Source: DASZHC01 sp035938215
GTDB lineage: Bacteria; Verrucomicrobiota; Verrucomicrobiia; Chthoniobacterales; JAFAMB01
Direction: 5' to 3'
DNA length: 44,887 nt
Assembly: GCA_035938215.1 (NCBI GenBank)
Contig: DASZHC010000222.1
Coordinates: 1-44,887 of the forward strand
The notes under the pieces were generated by a model, which worked only from the letters and a program-made list of their open reading frames with translations, did not search any database and was not told where the DNA came from. This document shows positions 1-8,407 of the stretch, in pieces. Made by a program: the position numbers and the translations under genes. The number at the start of each line of letters is the position of its first letter. The first letter of the stretch is position 1.

Positions 1-187
1 CTCCGAGGATGACAAACGCGGTCGTGATGGACAGAATCGATGTGCGGAAGAATGCCTGGCTTTCCTGCACGCAACGCTGGTGTCGTCGCAGGACGTTTTC
101 TGCGTAGCCGGCAGGAGCAATGGGAGTTTCCGCGCTTCCTGTGCGGCGAACAGCTGCGAATAGATATTCCAGGTTGTCTTCCTTCAT
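1..187 (-). CDS. Partial membrane protein downstream of ECF sigma factor (possible anti-sigma factor)
   Basis: An open frame starts at an ATG at 187 and runs off the left edge, so only the first 62 residues are visible. It begins MKEDNLEYLFAAVRRTG, continues with a charged, Arg/Gln-rich stretch, and turns hydrophobic at about residues 50-62 (ILSITTAFVILG), which looks like the start of a membrane segment. Its start codon overlaps the sigma factor's TGA stop by four bases (ATGA), the signature of translational coupling. A short soluble head followed by a membrane segment, coupled to an ECF sigma gene, is the usual arrangement of an anti-sigma factor. That role is inferred from position alone, since no zinc-binding anti-sigma motif is visible in the part present. 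Confidence 0.6.
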   Translation of the reverse strand, partial: MKEDNLEYLFAAVRRTGSAETPIAPAGYAENVLRRHQRCVQESQAFFRTSILSITTAFVILG

Positions 188-753
188 CTCGCCAGTCGTT
201 TTATTGTGGCTGCAAGCTTTTGTCGTGCCCGAAAAGCCATAACCTTAATTTTTGACGGTTTCCAACCGGTAAGGTCACATATTTCTGCAATCGATTTGTC
301 GTCAAGATAGAGCCATTGTACAACCATTCGCTCGTTTGGTTTGAGAGTTAGCAAAAGCCTGGCTAGTAATTCCTGAATCTCTCCGGGTGCGCGATCTGCG
401 GGTTCGCTTGCCCCGTCCATAAGCGTGTTCAGAACGGCTTGCTGCTCTTCCGAGAAGTCAGACCAACGGTATTCCGGGCGATTTCGCTGTTTCCGCAGAT
501 GATCGATACATGTATTGAGGGAAATCCGTGAAACCCAATGCTCAAACGGCATGTCTGCCCGATATTGATGAATCTTAGAAAAGATCTTCAGGAAAATCTC
601 CTGTGAGAGATCTTCTTCCAGTTCACGCCGGGGAAGGTGGTTCCGCACGATCCGTATGATCGTGGGATACAACCGCTCAACGAGCTCCTTCGCCGCCGCT
701 TGGTCCGACTGTCGGGTCCTCGCGATGAGCTGTGAGAGTTCCTGGCTGAACAT
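184..753 (-). CDS. ECF-family RNA polymerase sigma factor
   Basis: This 189-residue protein has the two-domain form of extracytoplasmic-function sigma factors. Region 2 spans roughly residues 25-95, with the core-binding and -10 reading helices (ELEEDLSQEIFLKIF, then FEHWVSRISLNTCIDHLRK). Region 4 spans about residues 130-187 and contains a helix-turn-helix (LKPNERMVVQWLYLDDKSIAEI, then WKPSKIKVMAFRARQKL). Length and domain order are normal for the family. It would direct core polymerase to a small regulon, probably including itself (see the promoter at 771-796). The four-base overlap with the next gene suggests a sigma/anti-sigma pair. No strong ribosome binding site precedes the ATG. The inducing signal cannot be read from the sequence. 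Confidence 0.93.
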   Translation of the reverse strand: MFSQELSQLIARTRQSDQAAAKELVERLYPTIIRIVRNHLPRRELEEDLSQEIFLKIFSKIHQYRADMPFEHWVSRISLNTCIDHLRKQRNRPEYRWSDFSEEQQAVLNTLMDGASEPADRAPGEIQELLARLLLTLKPNERMVVQWLYLDDKSIAEICDLTGWKPSKIKVMAFRARQKLAATIKRLAR

Positions 754-770
754 GGTCAGGACACTGAAAA

Positions 771-796
771 GACGGAGTTCATGTTCAAGGGTTACA
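771..796 (-). promoter_or_regulatory. Candidate ECF-type promoter of the sigma factor gene
   Basis: Read on the minus strand, TGTAACC (796-790) is followed after 15 bases by CGTC (774-771). An AAC-containing -35 element and a CGTC -10 element at about 15-16 bp are the usual form of autoregulated ECF promoters. The predicted start would lie about 10 bases before the ATG at 753, giving a very short leader. No start-site data support this. Confidence 0.45.
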
Positions 797-877
797 ACCC
801 ATCAAGCGAGGCCGCGCCTCAGACCAGCGAGATGTAGGGTAGCGAGGGTGGGAGCACTCAACGGACCTTTTTTTGAG

Positions 878-907
878 TTGACGCGGCACGCTCTTGATTA
901 GGTATAA
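878..907 (+). promoter_or_regulatory. Candidate sigma-70-type promoter of mscL
   Basis: TTGACG (878-883) and GTATAA (902-907) are separated by 18 bases, about 45 bases before the mscL start at 953. The -35 matches the housekeeping consensus well and the -10 less well. Confidence 0.4.
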
Positions 908-952
908 GCAGAGACCTGCAAAGCCATCGCGCAAAAAAGAAGAATATTTACC

Positions 953-1369
953 ATGTCAATGCTTCAAGAGTTTAGGGAATTTGCTCTCAAAGGAAATGTG
1001 ATCGATCTGGCCGTGGGTGTCATTATCGGCGCGGCATTTGGGAAAATTGTTTCGTCGCTCGTGAATAATGTCATGATGCCCATCATCGGTTTGTTGCTTG
1101 GCAGAGTTGATTTTTTGAATTTGTACCTCGTTCTGAACGGCCAGCATGTCGCATCGCTAAAGGAGGCCACTGACAAGGGAGTTCCCGTTTTGGCATATGG
1201 CGTTTTTATCAACGCAATTATTGAATTTTTGATAATTGCTTTTTGCCTCTTCATCGTGATCAAACAGGCGAATAGGCTCAAGAAACCGGCACCTGCTCCC
1301 GGGCCCAGCCCGCAGGAAACATTGCTGACCGAAATTCGGGACGTCCTGAAATCACGCAGTTCTGTTTAG
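953..1369 (+). CDS. mscL: Large-conductance mechanosensitive channel MscL
   Basis: The 138-residue product is a full-length MscL, a pentameric inner-membrane channel that opens under membrane tension to release solutes during osmotic downshock. The N-terminal amphipathic helix and TM1 are clear: FREFALKGNVIDLAVGVIIG at residues 7-26, with the conserved Asn-Val-Asp and the Gly/Ala-rich pore helix. A periplasmic loop follows, then TM2 (residues about 80-102, GVFINAIIEFLIIAFCLFIV) and a C-terminal helical tail rich in Pro, Ala and Lys. The gene is monocistronic, with a candidate promoter upstream and a strong terminator 26 bases after the stop. Confidence 0.97.
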   Translation: MSMLQEFREFALKGNVIDLAVGVIIGAAFGKIVSSLVNNVMMPIIGLLLGRVDFLNLYLVLNGQHVASLKEATDKGVPVLAYGVFINAIIEFLIIAFCLFIVIKQANRLKKPAPAPGPSPQETLLTEIRDVLKSRSSV

Positions 1370-1394
1370 AGCCAAAATCTCCCTGAGGAAATGC

Positions 1395-1429
1395 GGAAAG
1401 ACCGGCCGAATGGCCGGTCTTTCCTTTTT
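1395..1429 (+). terminator. Rho-independent terminator of mscL
   Basis: A perfect 13-bp stem (GGAAAGACCGGCC and its complement) closes a four-base GAAT loop and is followed by a run of T (1425-1429). The opposite strand lacks a T-run after the hairpin, so it acts only for mscL. Confidence 0.9.
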
Positions 1430-1467
1430 GGCGGGGCGCGAGAAAATTCTCGAACGGATTCACGGTT

Positions 1468-1617
1468 TTATGCGAGTACCGCCGCGACGATACAAAGGAT
1501 CAACACCAGGATGCACAATCCTCTCATTAACCAGACCGGTGATCCGCGTAAGCCCGAAAAACCGACGACGATCGCCAGAATGGCTACTATGAGGATTGAG
1601 ACAGCCCACGACAGCAT
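1468..1617 (-). CDS. DUF1328-type small membrane protein
   Basis: A 49-residue protein starts with MLSWAVSILIVAILAIVVGF, then SGLRGSPVW, and a second hydrophobic stretch (GLCILVLILCIVAAVLA). Two membrane segments, the MLxWA start and the length match the DUF1328 family of small bacterial membrane proteins, whose function is unknown and which is often linked to envelope stress. The middle differs from the usual form: the Ala/Gly-rich linker found in most members is replaced by RGSPVW, so the match rests mainly on the N-terminus and layout. The gene converges on mscL, with the mscL terminator between them. A weak GGGA precedes the ATG. Confidence 0.65.
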   Translation of the reverse strand: MLSWAVSILIVAILAIVVGFSGLRGSPVWLMRGLCILVLILCIVAAVLA

Positions 1618-1639
1618 TCCCGAGGGCTCAGTGGCTTAA

Positions 1640-2024
1640 AGCGTACCAGTTTCGCCTCAACTATGTAAGTCGCTAGAAATAATAGTGTTGCACACGGTCA
1701 GTTCTTTCAGATTAGTTGCCCGGCGCATGCAGTGTGCAAGATTTCGCCAGCATTGTGCATTGCTGGTAGCTAGGTCTGCCGGCCTGGCCTGGGTCCAGCC
1801 CGGCTGGACCGGTAAGGGTCGCATCTCCGAGGCGACCGGCTTTACGGTGAAATCGTAAGTTCAGGGCGACCAATGCTGACGGTCCGCTCCGAGATCGGAC
1901 CCTCCCGAGCGCTTGGCTAGTGAGATTTTCGCGCTAAAGCCGTCGCCCTCTGATTTTCAGCAGAATTGTGCTAAGCTCCGGGAAGAAGATGCCTCTCGGT
2001 CAGCTCTGAATAACTGAATTCGCG
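1640..2024. other. Intergenic region with one REP pair
   Basis: This 385-base gap separates the DUF1328-type gene from dsbD. It holds an inverted pair of palindromic repeats (1817-1901) and a GC-rich inverted repeat (GGTCCAGCC / GGCTGGACC, about 1793-1810). No coding frame in it looks real. Confidence 0.6.
1817..1901. repeat. REP-like palindrome pair (family A)
   Basis: Two short palindromes face each other. At 1817-1837, arms GGTCGC and GCGACC flank the core ATCTCCGAG. At 1881-1901, arms GGTCCG and CGGACC flank CTCCGAGAT, a near-reverse copy of the core. The same family occurs at 18116-18187 and 21051-21203. Arm sequence changes between copies while pairing is kept. Confidence 0.8.
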
Positions 2025-4100
2025 ATGAAGGCTTTCTCTGGAGAATTTTTGTGGTGGGCTGTGCGTGGGATTTGGATTGCGCTTGGCATCTCGTGTTTTT
2101 GTCAACGGCCGGCGTACGCTCAGCAATACAACGGCAAAGAATTGGTTAGGGTGTCTCTGATCTCGAATGCAGATTCGATTAAGTCGGGTCAGAAATTCAG
2201 CGTTGGGGTGCTCTACAAGATCGAACCGGGATGGCATATCTACTGGAAATACTCAGGTGACTCCGGACTTCCTACGAAGATAGAGTGGCGCCTGCCGCCC
2301 GGATTCAAAGTTCATGATTTGCAATGGCCGCTGCCTCTTCGTGACAAGGAGCCCGGCGACTTGGAAGTTTTCGACTACACCGGCGAAACTTTGCTGTTTG
2401 CTACCGTGGAAGCGCCGGACCCATTGCCAGCCGGTCCCATCACTATCGAAGCCAAAACAGACTGGCTGGTCTGCCAAAGTTTATGTATCCCTGGTCGCGC
2501 CCAGCTCACGCTGAATCTGGGTTCCGGGACCTCTTCCGCCTCGGGTGCGAGTCAGGTATTCGACAAATATGCAGCCCAGGTGCCAAAGCCCCTTGCAAAA
2601 GGAGTTCAGGCTCAGTTCAGCCGTGCTGGTAAGAATCTTGAGATCGCCGTCTCGGGAGTTTCGAATGGCGATGCAATTGATTTTTACCCCGTTCCTCCAA
2701 GTGATGCTGTGGTTGGGCACGTCGTGCGGAATGGATTGAAACTAACGCTCCCTATCGAATCTGAAACGAAAGCGTTGGATCAGATTGATGGGATTCTCGT
2801 TGTCGGTTCTGGAGAAAACAGGCAGGGATACGAACTCAATGCTGCAGCGGTACCCGCCAACGTCCACAACCTTGTCGCTTCTGTCGGATTAGGCACCATC
2901 CTGCAAGCTTTAGGGTTTGCGCTGATCGGGGGCGTGATCCTGAATATAATGCCATGCGTGCTTCCCGTGATTTCTCTGAAAGTCTTTGGGTTTGTGAGTG
3001 AAGCCGGTGAGCGACCGGAGAAAGTCTTTCGGCTTTCGATGGCCTTTTCGACGGGGATTCTTATCTGTTTTGCGGCTCTGGCTATGGTCGTGATTCTGGT
3101 GAGAGCGACGGGGATGCAGGTCGGCTGGGGATTCCAGTTCCAGGACGATCGATTTATCCTCGGGATTTCCTGCTTGGTTTTCGCATTCGCGCTGAATCTG
3201 TTCGGGGTCTATGAGCTTTCCGTCTCGGCCAGGGCTACTCGCGGATTGGCAAAGCTCGCCAGGGGCCAGGGCTACGGAAGCGCATTTTTCCAAGGGGTGT
3301 TTGCGACCATTCTGGCGACCCCGTGCACCGCCCCCTTTCTCGGAACCGCCTCGGCTTTTGCATTTGCGCAACCTCCGTGGATAACGTTCCTTGTGTTCAT
3401 GTTTGTCGGTCTGGGTATGGCCTTGCCGTATCTTGTTCTTGCGTTCAATCCGAAGTGGCTTCGATTTTTGCCCAGGCCGGGCGATTGGATGATACGATTT
3501 CGCCAATTCCTGGGCTTCCTGCTGATGGGCACGTTGCTCTGGTTGATTTGGATTCTAGGCCAAATGAAAGGAGTCGATGCCATCGTAGAGCTGGGAGGAG
3601 CCCTGCTTCTGATCTCTTTTCTGGCGTGGATAAAAGGCTCTTTCTGGACCCCGGTTTCCTCACCTCGTTCGCGAGTCATGGCAGCGGCCGCAATGTGCGT
3701 TGCGGTTTTGCTGGCCGCCGGTGTGTACAGATTTGTTACGCGACCAAGCCAGCTCGTTTGGGAAGAATTTACCAAGGACTCTCTCGAAAAGGCTTTGGCC
3801 AGCGGACGGCCCGTATTCGTCGATTTCACAGCGGATTGGTGTCTTACCTGCAAGACTAACGAGCGTTTTGCGATTGATACGCCGCAGGTAAGACAAGCCT
3901 TCTCAAGGCGGAAGGCGATCCTTTTGCGAGCAGATTGGACCAAAGGCGACCCGGCGATCACTGAGATCTTGAAGAGCCACGGTCGAGCCGGGGTTCCGAT
4001 GTATCTGGTTTATCCGGGCGGAGGCAAAGAGGAGGAGGCGGTACTGTTACCGGAGCTCATCAGCTCGCAAACTGTTCTGGAAGCTTTAAACAAATCCTGA
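2025..4100 (+). CDS. dsbD: Thiol:disulfide interchange protein DsbD (protein-disulfide reductase)
   Basis: The 691-residue protein carries electrons from cytoplasmic thioredoxin across the inner membrane to periplasmic thiol proteins. A signal peptide (residues 1-33, ending AYAQQ) leads into a periplasmic DsbD_N-type domain with a Cys pair, C150 and C154 (CQSLC). A CcdA-like membrane domain of about eight helices (residues about 285-575) has its two redox cysteines at C311 (MPCVLPV) and C434 (ATPCTAPF), each beside prolines as in the family. A C-terminal thioredoxin domain has WCLTC (C606, C609). All three redox modules are present, so it should be functional. A secreted redoxin gene follows 48 bases downstream and is a plausible client. 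Confidence 0.93.
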   Translation: MKAFSGEFLWWAVRGIWIALGISCFCQRPAYAQQYNGKELVRVSLISNADSIKSGQKFSVGVLYKIEPGWHIYWKYSGDSGLPTKIEWRLPPGFKVHDLQWPLPLRDKEPGDLEVFDYTGETLLFATVEAPDPLPAGPITIEAKTDWLVCQSLCIPGRAQLTLNLGSGTSSASGASQVFDKYAAQVPKPLAKGVQAQFSRAGKNLEIAVSGVSNGDAIDFYPVPPSDAVVGHVVRNGLKLTLPIESETKALDQIDGILVVGSGENRQGYELNAAAVPANVHNLVASVGLGTILQALGFALIGGVILNIMPCVLPVISLKVFGFVSEAGERPEKVFRLSMAFSTGILICFAALAMVVILVRATGMQVGWGFQFQDDRFILGISCLVFAFALNLFGVYELSVSARATRGLAKLARGQGYGSAFFQGVFATILATPCTAPFLGTASAFAFAQPPWITFLVFMFVGLGMALPYLVLAFNPKWLRFLPRPGDWMIRFRQFLGFLLMGTLLWLIWILGQMKGVDAIVELGGALLLISFLAWIKGSFWTPVSSPRSRVMAAAAMCVAVLLAAGVYRFVTRPSQLVWEEFTKDSLEKALASGRPVFVDFTADWCLTCKTNERFAIDTPQVRQAFSRRKAILLRADWTKGDPAITEILKSHGRAGVPMYLVYPGGGKEEEAVLLPELISSQTVLEALNKS

Positions 4101-4148
4101 CTGTTCCACGTCAAATATCGAAACAGGAACTCAAAAAGAAGAAATACT

Positions 4149-4760
4149 ATGCTTGGAAAATTGCTTTTGTCCTGCGGACTGCTCGTCGCGACTTGCGGAT
4201 TTAGCCTTGCGCAAACGGAGATTGGAAAGGCTGCTCCCAACTTCACGCTGCCGGACACTAACGGAAAGGAATGGAGTCTGGCGAATTTCAAGGGGAAATA
4301 CGTAGTGCTGGAATGGTACAACCCCGATTGCCCGTTTGTAGGGAAGCACTACAGATCAGGCAATATGCAAGGTCTTCAGAAGGAATTCACCTCCAAAGGC
4401 GTTGTCTGGCTTTCAATCGATTCATCAGCGCCCGGTGAAGAGGGGAATTATCCCCCGGGAAAATTGAATGAAATCAGCTCTCGAGACGGTGCGGCTCGTA
4501 CGGCGCTATTGTTGGACCCGGAGGGCAAGGTCGGCCGGCTTTACGGAGCAAAAACAACCCCCGACATGTACATCATCAATCCGACTGGAATTCTTGTTTA
4601 CAAAGGGGCTATCGATAATAAGCGAAGCACCGATCTAGCCGATGTGAGGACGGCGACAAATTACGTAAAGTCGGCTCTCCAGGCGGTAATGACGGGGAAA
4701 ACTGTGACCGCGGCCGACACCCGGCCGTATGGGTGCAGCGTGAAGTATAGTTCGAATTAA
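4149..4760 (+). CDS. Secreted peroxiredoxin/thioredoxin-like protein
   Basis: A signal peptide (residues about 1-20, ending SLAQ) precedes an AhpC/TSA-type redoxin fold: APNFTLPDTNGKEWSLANFK, then WYNPDCPFVGKHY with the candidate active cysteine at C61, and the late motif DMYIINPTGILVYKGAIDN. A second cysteine lies near the C-terminus (C196, RPYGCSVKY) and could act as resolving cysteine. The PDCPF motif lacks the CXXC pair of thioredoxins and is closer to peroxiredoxins. It probably acts in the periplasm on peroxides or protein thiols. The preceding dsbD could supply electrons, which would explain the pairing. The exact substrate is unknown. Confidence 0.85.
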   Translation: MLGKLLLSCGLLVATCGFSLAQTEIGKAAPNFTLPDTNGKEWSLANFKGKYVVLEWYNPDCPFVGKHYRSGNMQGLQKEFTSKGVVWLSIDSSAPGEEGNYPPGKLNEISSRDGAARTALLLDPEGKVGRLYGAKTTPDMYIINPTGILVYKGAIDNKRSTDLADVRTATNYVKSALQAVMTGKTVTAADTRPYGCSVKYSSN

Positions 4761-4931
4761 GGAATATGGCGACTCCTTCGGGGATTGTCGGATGATTTAA
4801 TTTATTTAGGAGCATGGCCGGCAGGGAATGCGATGTTTGGCCCCTTTCGGTCTGCTCTCGATAGCGGTATTGTAGGTAGCGCAACTTTGCAGGGAGGATT
4901 CTCTGTGCTACCATGAAGCGTTGTTTAGTCT

Positions 4932-6950
4932 ATGGCACAACTAGATCCCAGGTCCAACAAGGACAAAAACTCACGCAATTTCGGCAACGATAACAATTTC
5001 AATTGGCGCGGCATTCTCCTGTTTGCATGCGCCATAGCCCTATTAGGCGGGTTTTTGTTTTCACGGAACGGTAGCTACGGAAATGTCGAAGACATCAGCT
5101 TTACCGAATTTCAAAAGTATCTCGATGAGGGGCGTATCAGCAAGGAAGATCCCTTGCAGCTGATCGTTACCGAAGGGCGAACTACACAAACGCTGCGAGG
5201 TACCTATGAGAAGGGGAAAAAGCCGTCTTCGGTCGCCGGGGCTCCGGACCATTTTAAAACGACAATTTTCATCGAGTACAACAAGGACTTAAAGTCTGAG
5301 CTCGAGAGCCGGGGTTACAAGGTAGACATAAAAGCCGATTCGGACGTGATGTTGTCTGCCCTGCTCCAGTTTCTACCGATTGCTCTCTTTTTCTTGATTC
5401 TTTATTTCTTTTTCCGGCAGCAGATCCGGAACGCAGGTAAGGGCGCGTTGAATTTCGGAAAGAGCAAGGCGCGAATGCTCGCTCGAGACCGGAATCGCGT
5501 GACGTTCAAAGACGTTGCAGGTGTCGAAGAGGCGAAGGAAGAAGTGCAGGAAATTGTCGATTTCCTCAAAGATCCGAAGAAGTTTCAGAAGCTCGGCGGC
5601 CGAATTCCAAAGGGTGTTTTGATGGTCGGTCCTCCGGGTACCGGCAAAACGCTTCTGGCTCGGGCGATTGCCGGTGAGGCGGATGTACCCTTTTTCAGTA
5701 TCAGCGGCTCGGACTTTGTAGAAATGTTTGTCGGTGTTGGCGCCTCAAGAGTGCGCGACATGTTTGAGCAGGGAAAGAAATCCGCTCCGTGCATTATTTT
5801 TATTGATGAGATCGATGCCGTTGGACGGCACCGTGGCCATGGACTCGGTGGCGGCCACGATGAGCGCGAACAGACGCTGAACGCTTTACTCGTTGAGATG
5901 GACGGATTTGACACGCAGGAAGGGGTTATCATTATCGCAGCGACAAACCGGCCCGATGTCCTCGATCCGGCGTTACTTCGCCCTGGACGTTTTGATCGGC
6001 AGATCACTGTAAACCTTCCGGACGTCAAAGGACGCGAAGAAATTCTGCGAGTTCATTCCAAACGGGTGAAACTCGCTGAAGGCGTGGATCTCGGCGTGGT
6101 CGCTCGAGGCACGCCCGGATATTCCGGTGCGGAGCTTGCCAATGTTATCAACGAAGCGGCGCTGCTTGCTGCCCGCCGCGGCTTAAAGGCCATAACGATG
6201 GCGGAAATGGAGGAGGCTCGCGACAAGGTCCGATGGGGGAAGGAGCGACGCAGCCTCGCCATCAGTGAGAAAGAAAAGGAGAACACTGCTTATCACGAAG
6301 CGGGTCACGCTTTGTTGTGCGAGGTGTTGGAGCATACTGATCCCCTTCACAAAGTGACCATTATTCCCCGTGGCCCTTCTCTTGGGTCGACGATGTATCT
6401 GCCAATCGAGGACAAATACACGAATCGTAAGAATGAACTGCTGGATCGCCTGGTGGTGATCATGGGCGGGCGCGTCGCCGAGGAAATCGTTTTTGGAGAC
6501 GTTACCAACGGAGCCACCGGCGACATCCGTATGGCCACCGGCATTGCGCGAAAAATGGTGTGCGAGTGGGGCATGAGCGAGCGTCTCGGCATGGTAGAGT
6601 ACGGTGAGCATGAAGACTATGTATTCCTGGGCAGAGATATCGCGCGATCGCGGGCCTATAGTGAATCGACGGCGCAGGAAATAGACCGTGAAGTCAAAAG
6701 ACTTTGCGATGATGCCTACCAGCGCGCAATGAAGGCATTGACGCAGCGCAAGGAGACTCTGATTGCGATAGCCAAGGCCCTGCTCGAATATGAAACGCTG
6801 GACGGCAGCCAGATCCGAGAAATTATCAACAACGGCAGACTCATCAATCCACCCCCGCCCATCTCCCCGGTGAAGCCGGATGATCAGCCGCAGGAGTCTT
6901 CTCGTCCTGAGCCTCAAGGTGTAGGTGGGCTGACTGAAGCGCCGGCCTGA
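4932..6950 (+). CDS. ftsH: ATP-dependent zinc metalloprotease FtsH
   Basis: A 672-residue membrane-anchored AAA+ protease that degrades misfolded membrane proteins and selected regulators. TM1 (about residues 27-44) and TM2 (about 141-161, LLQFLPIALFFLILYFFF) flank a periplasmic domain. The AAA module has Walker A GPPGTGKT (233-240), Walker B IIFIDEIDAVG and the second region of homology (ATNRPDVLDPALLRPGRFDR). The zinc-binding HEAGH motif is at 455-459. The tail is Pro-rich, as in many FtsH proteins. Length and domain order are standard. The gene appears to be transcribed alone; no strong promoter or terminator could be assigned. Confidence 0.98.
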   Translation: MAQLDPRSNKDKNSRNFGNDNNFNWRGILLFACAIALLGGFLFSRNGSYGNVEDISFTEFQKYLDEGRISKEDPLQLIVTEGRTTQTLRGTYEKGKKPSSVAGAPDHFKTTIFIEYNKDLKSELESRGYKVDIKADSDVMLSALLQFLPIALFFLILYFFFRQQIRNAGKGALNFGKSKARMLARDRNRVTFKDVAGVEEAKEEVQEIVDFLKDPKKFQKLGGRIPKGVLMVGPPGTGKTLLARAIAGEADVPFFSISGSDFVEMFVGVGASRVRDMFEQGKKSAPCIIFIDEIDAVGRHRGHGLGGGHDEREQTLNALLVEMDGFDTQEGVIIIAATNRPDVLDPALLRPGRFDRQITVNLPDVKGREEILRVHSKRVKLAEGVDLGVVARGTPGYSGAELANVINEAALLAARRGLKAITMAEMEEARDKVRWGKERRSLAISEKEKENTAYHEAGHALLCEVLEHTDPLHKVTIIPRGPSLGSTMYLPIEDKYTNRKNELLDRLVVIMGGRVAEEIVFGDVTNGATGDIRMATGIARKMVCEWGMSERLGMVEYGEHEDYVFLGRDIARSRAYSESTAQEIDREVKRLCDDAYQRAMKALTQRKETLIAIAKALLEYETLDGSQIREIINNGRLINPPPPISPVKPDDQPQESSRPEPQGVGGLTEAPA

Positions 6951-7354
6951 TCCATTTGGCGATAGCGGTGATATGTCGGACTGGGCCGTGGGCACTGTTT
7001 AGCGTACGTCTACGTTGAGAAATCTGGGGGGTCTTGATGAGCATAGCGCCGGGGGAATTTTAGCACGCCGAAGGCGTAAGAGAAATTTAGCCCAGGGTGG
7101 AGCTGAGCGGAACCCTGGGTCTTTGCACGAAAACACCCAGCTTCTGAAGTGCAGAGTGTCTTTTATGCTAAACAGATACGCCCGTAGAGGGCCGGTCTTT
7201 TTTTCGGAAAGTGAAGGGAATCCGTTCGTGGCGCAAAATCTCGGCGCATTCTCATAGGACACTATGCAGCCTCATCTTTTCGAATCCGTTTGACGGTCTG
7301 TCATCGGCCCGATTAATTGGAGTGTTTTCGAAACCTTAACTCACAAAAGTCACC
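6951..7354. other. Intergenic region between ftsH and gap
   Basis: This 404-base gap contains two adjacent palindromes (7065-7119, listed separately). No frame in it looks like a real gene. The last 90 bases before gap are AT-richer and probably hold its promoter, but no convincing -35/-10 pair could be fixed. Confidence 0.5.
7065..7119. repeat. Two adjacent short palindromes
   Basis: ACGCC-GAA-GGCGT (7065-7077) is followed by CCCAGGGT (7091-7098) pairing with ACCCTGGG (7112-7119) across a 13-base loop. The paired arrangement between genes looks like a dispersed repeat. No second copy was found in this window. Confidence 0.55.
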
Positions 7355-8392
7355 ATGACTAAAATCGGAATTAATGGCTTTGGACGGATAGGGCGTCTCG
7401 TCTTTAGGGCACTTGTCGAACAAGGCTTGCTTGGTAAAGAGATCGATGTTGTTGCTCTGAATGACTTGGTACCTGCGGACAATCTTGCCTATCTGTTAAA
7501 ATACGATTCAACTCAGGGTCGATTTGCAGGCGAGGTTTCCAGCGAGAAATCCAGCCCGGAGTTGGAGAGCGATGACCTCCTGGTCGTAAATGGACACGAG
7601 ATACGCTGCCTTGCAGTCAAGGAGGGGCCGTCCGAATTGCCTTGGGCGAAGCTCGGCTGCGAAATTGTGATCGAATCAACCGGGCTCTTTACTGCGGCCG
7701 ACAAGGCAAAAGGTCACTTGGAAGCCGGAGCGAAGCGGGTTTTGATTACCGCCCCGGCCAAAGGCGAAGACATCACCGTCTGCATGGGCGTGAACCACGA
7801 AAAATATGACGCCTCGAAGCATCGAATCATCTCCAACGCCAGCTGCACCACTAACTGTTTGGCGCCCGTGGTTTATGTACTCCTGAAAGAGGGTTTTGGA
7901 ATTGACGAAGGTTTGATGACAACAGTTCACAGTTATACAGCAACGCAGAAGACTGTTGATGGCCCATCTCGAAAAGATTGGAAAGGCGGACGCGCTGCCG
8001 CAGTAAATCTCATTCCCTCGACTACGGGAGCCGCAAAGGCAGTCGGTCTGGTTTGCCCGGAGGTGAAAGGAAAGCTGACTGGCATGTCATTTCGTGTTCC
8101 TACCCCGGTCGTTTCGGTGGTTGATCTGACCGTAAGAACCACAAAGGAAACAAGCTACAAGGAAATCTGTGTTGCAATGAAGCAGGCCAGCCAGACCTAT
8201 TTGAAGGGTATCCTTGCCTACACAGAGGATGAGGTCGTTTCAACGGATTTCCTGCACGATAATCACTCCAGTATATTCGACGCCGGATCGGGCATCGAAC
8301 TGAACGGCCGCTTCTTCAAGTTGATTAGCTGGTACGACAACGAATGGGGATACTCCAATCGTTGCGTCGACCTGCTGAAACATATTCTCTAG
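7355..8392 (+). CDS. gap: Type I glyceraldehyde-3-phosphate dehydrogenase
   Basis: The 345-residue enzyme catalyses NAD(P)-dependent oxidation of glyceraldehyde-3-phosphate to 1,3-bisphosphoglycerate. The N-terminal Rossmann motif INGFGRIGR and the active-site block SNASCTTNCLAP are both present, with the catalytic cysteine at C164. The C-terminal catalytic domain and the closing block WYDNEWGYSNR are intact. It is the first gene of a glycolytic operon: pgk begins 15 bases after its stop and tpiA follows pgk. Confidence 0.98.
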   Translation: MTKIGINGFGRIGRLVFRALVEQGLLGKEIDVVALNDLVPADNLAYLLKYDSTQGRFAGEVSSEKSSPELESDDLLVVNGHEIRCLAVKEGPSELPWAKLGCEIVIESTGLFTAADKAKGHLEAGAKRVLITAPAKGEDITVCMGVNHEKYDASKHRIISNASCTTNCLAPVVYVLLKEGFGIDEGLMTTVHSYTATQKTVDGPSRKDWKGGRAAAVNLIPSTTGAAKAVGLVCPEVKGKLTGMSFRVPTPVVSVVDLTVRTTKETSYKEICVAMKQASQTYLKGILAYTEDEVVSTDFLHDNHSSIFDAGSGIELNGRFFKLISWYDNEWGYSNRCVDLLKHIL

Positions 8393-8407
8393 GAAAGCTT
8401 CGAACCT

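Noticed and set aside
2910..3961. Long minus-strand frames inside dsbD
   Set aside because: They are antisense to a clear DsbD and have basic, low-quality composition.
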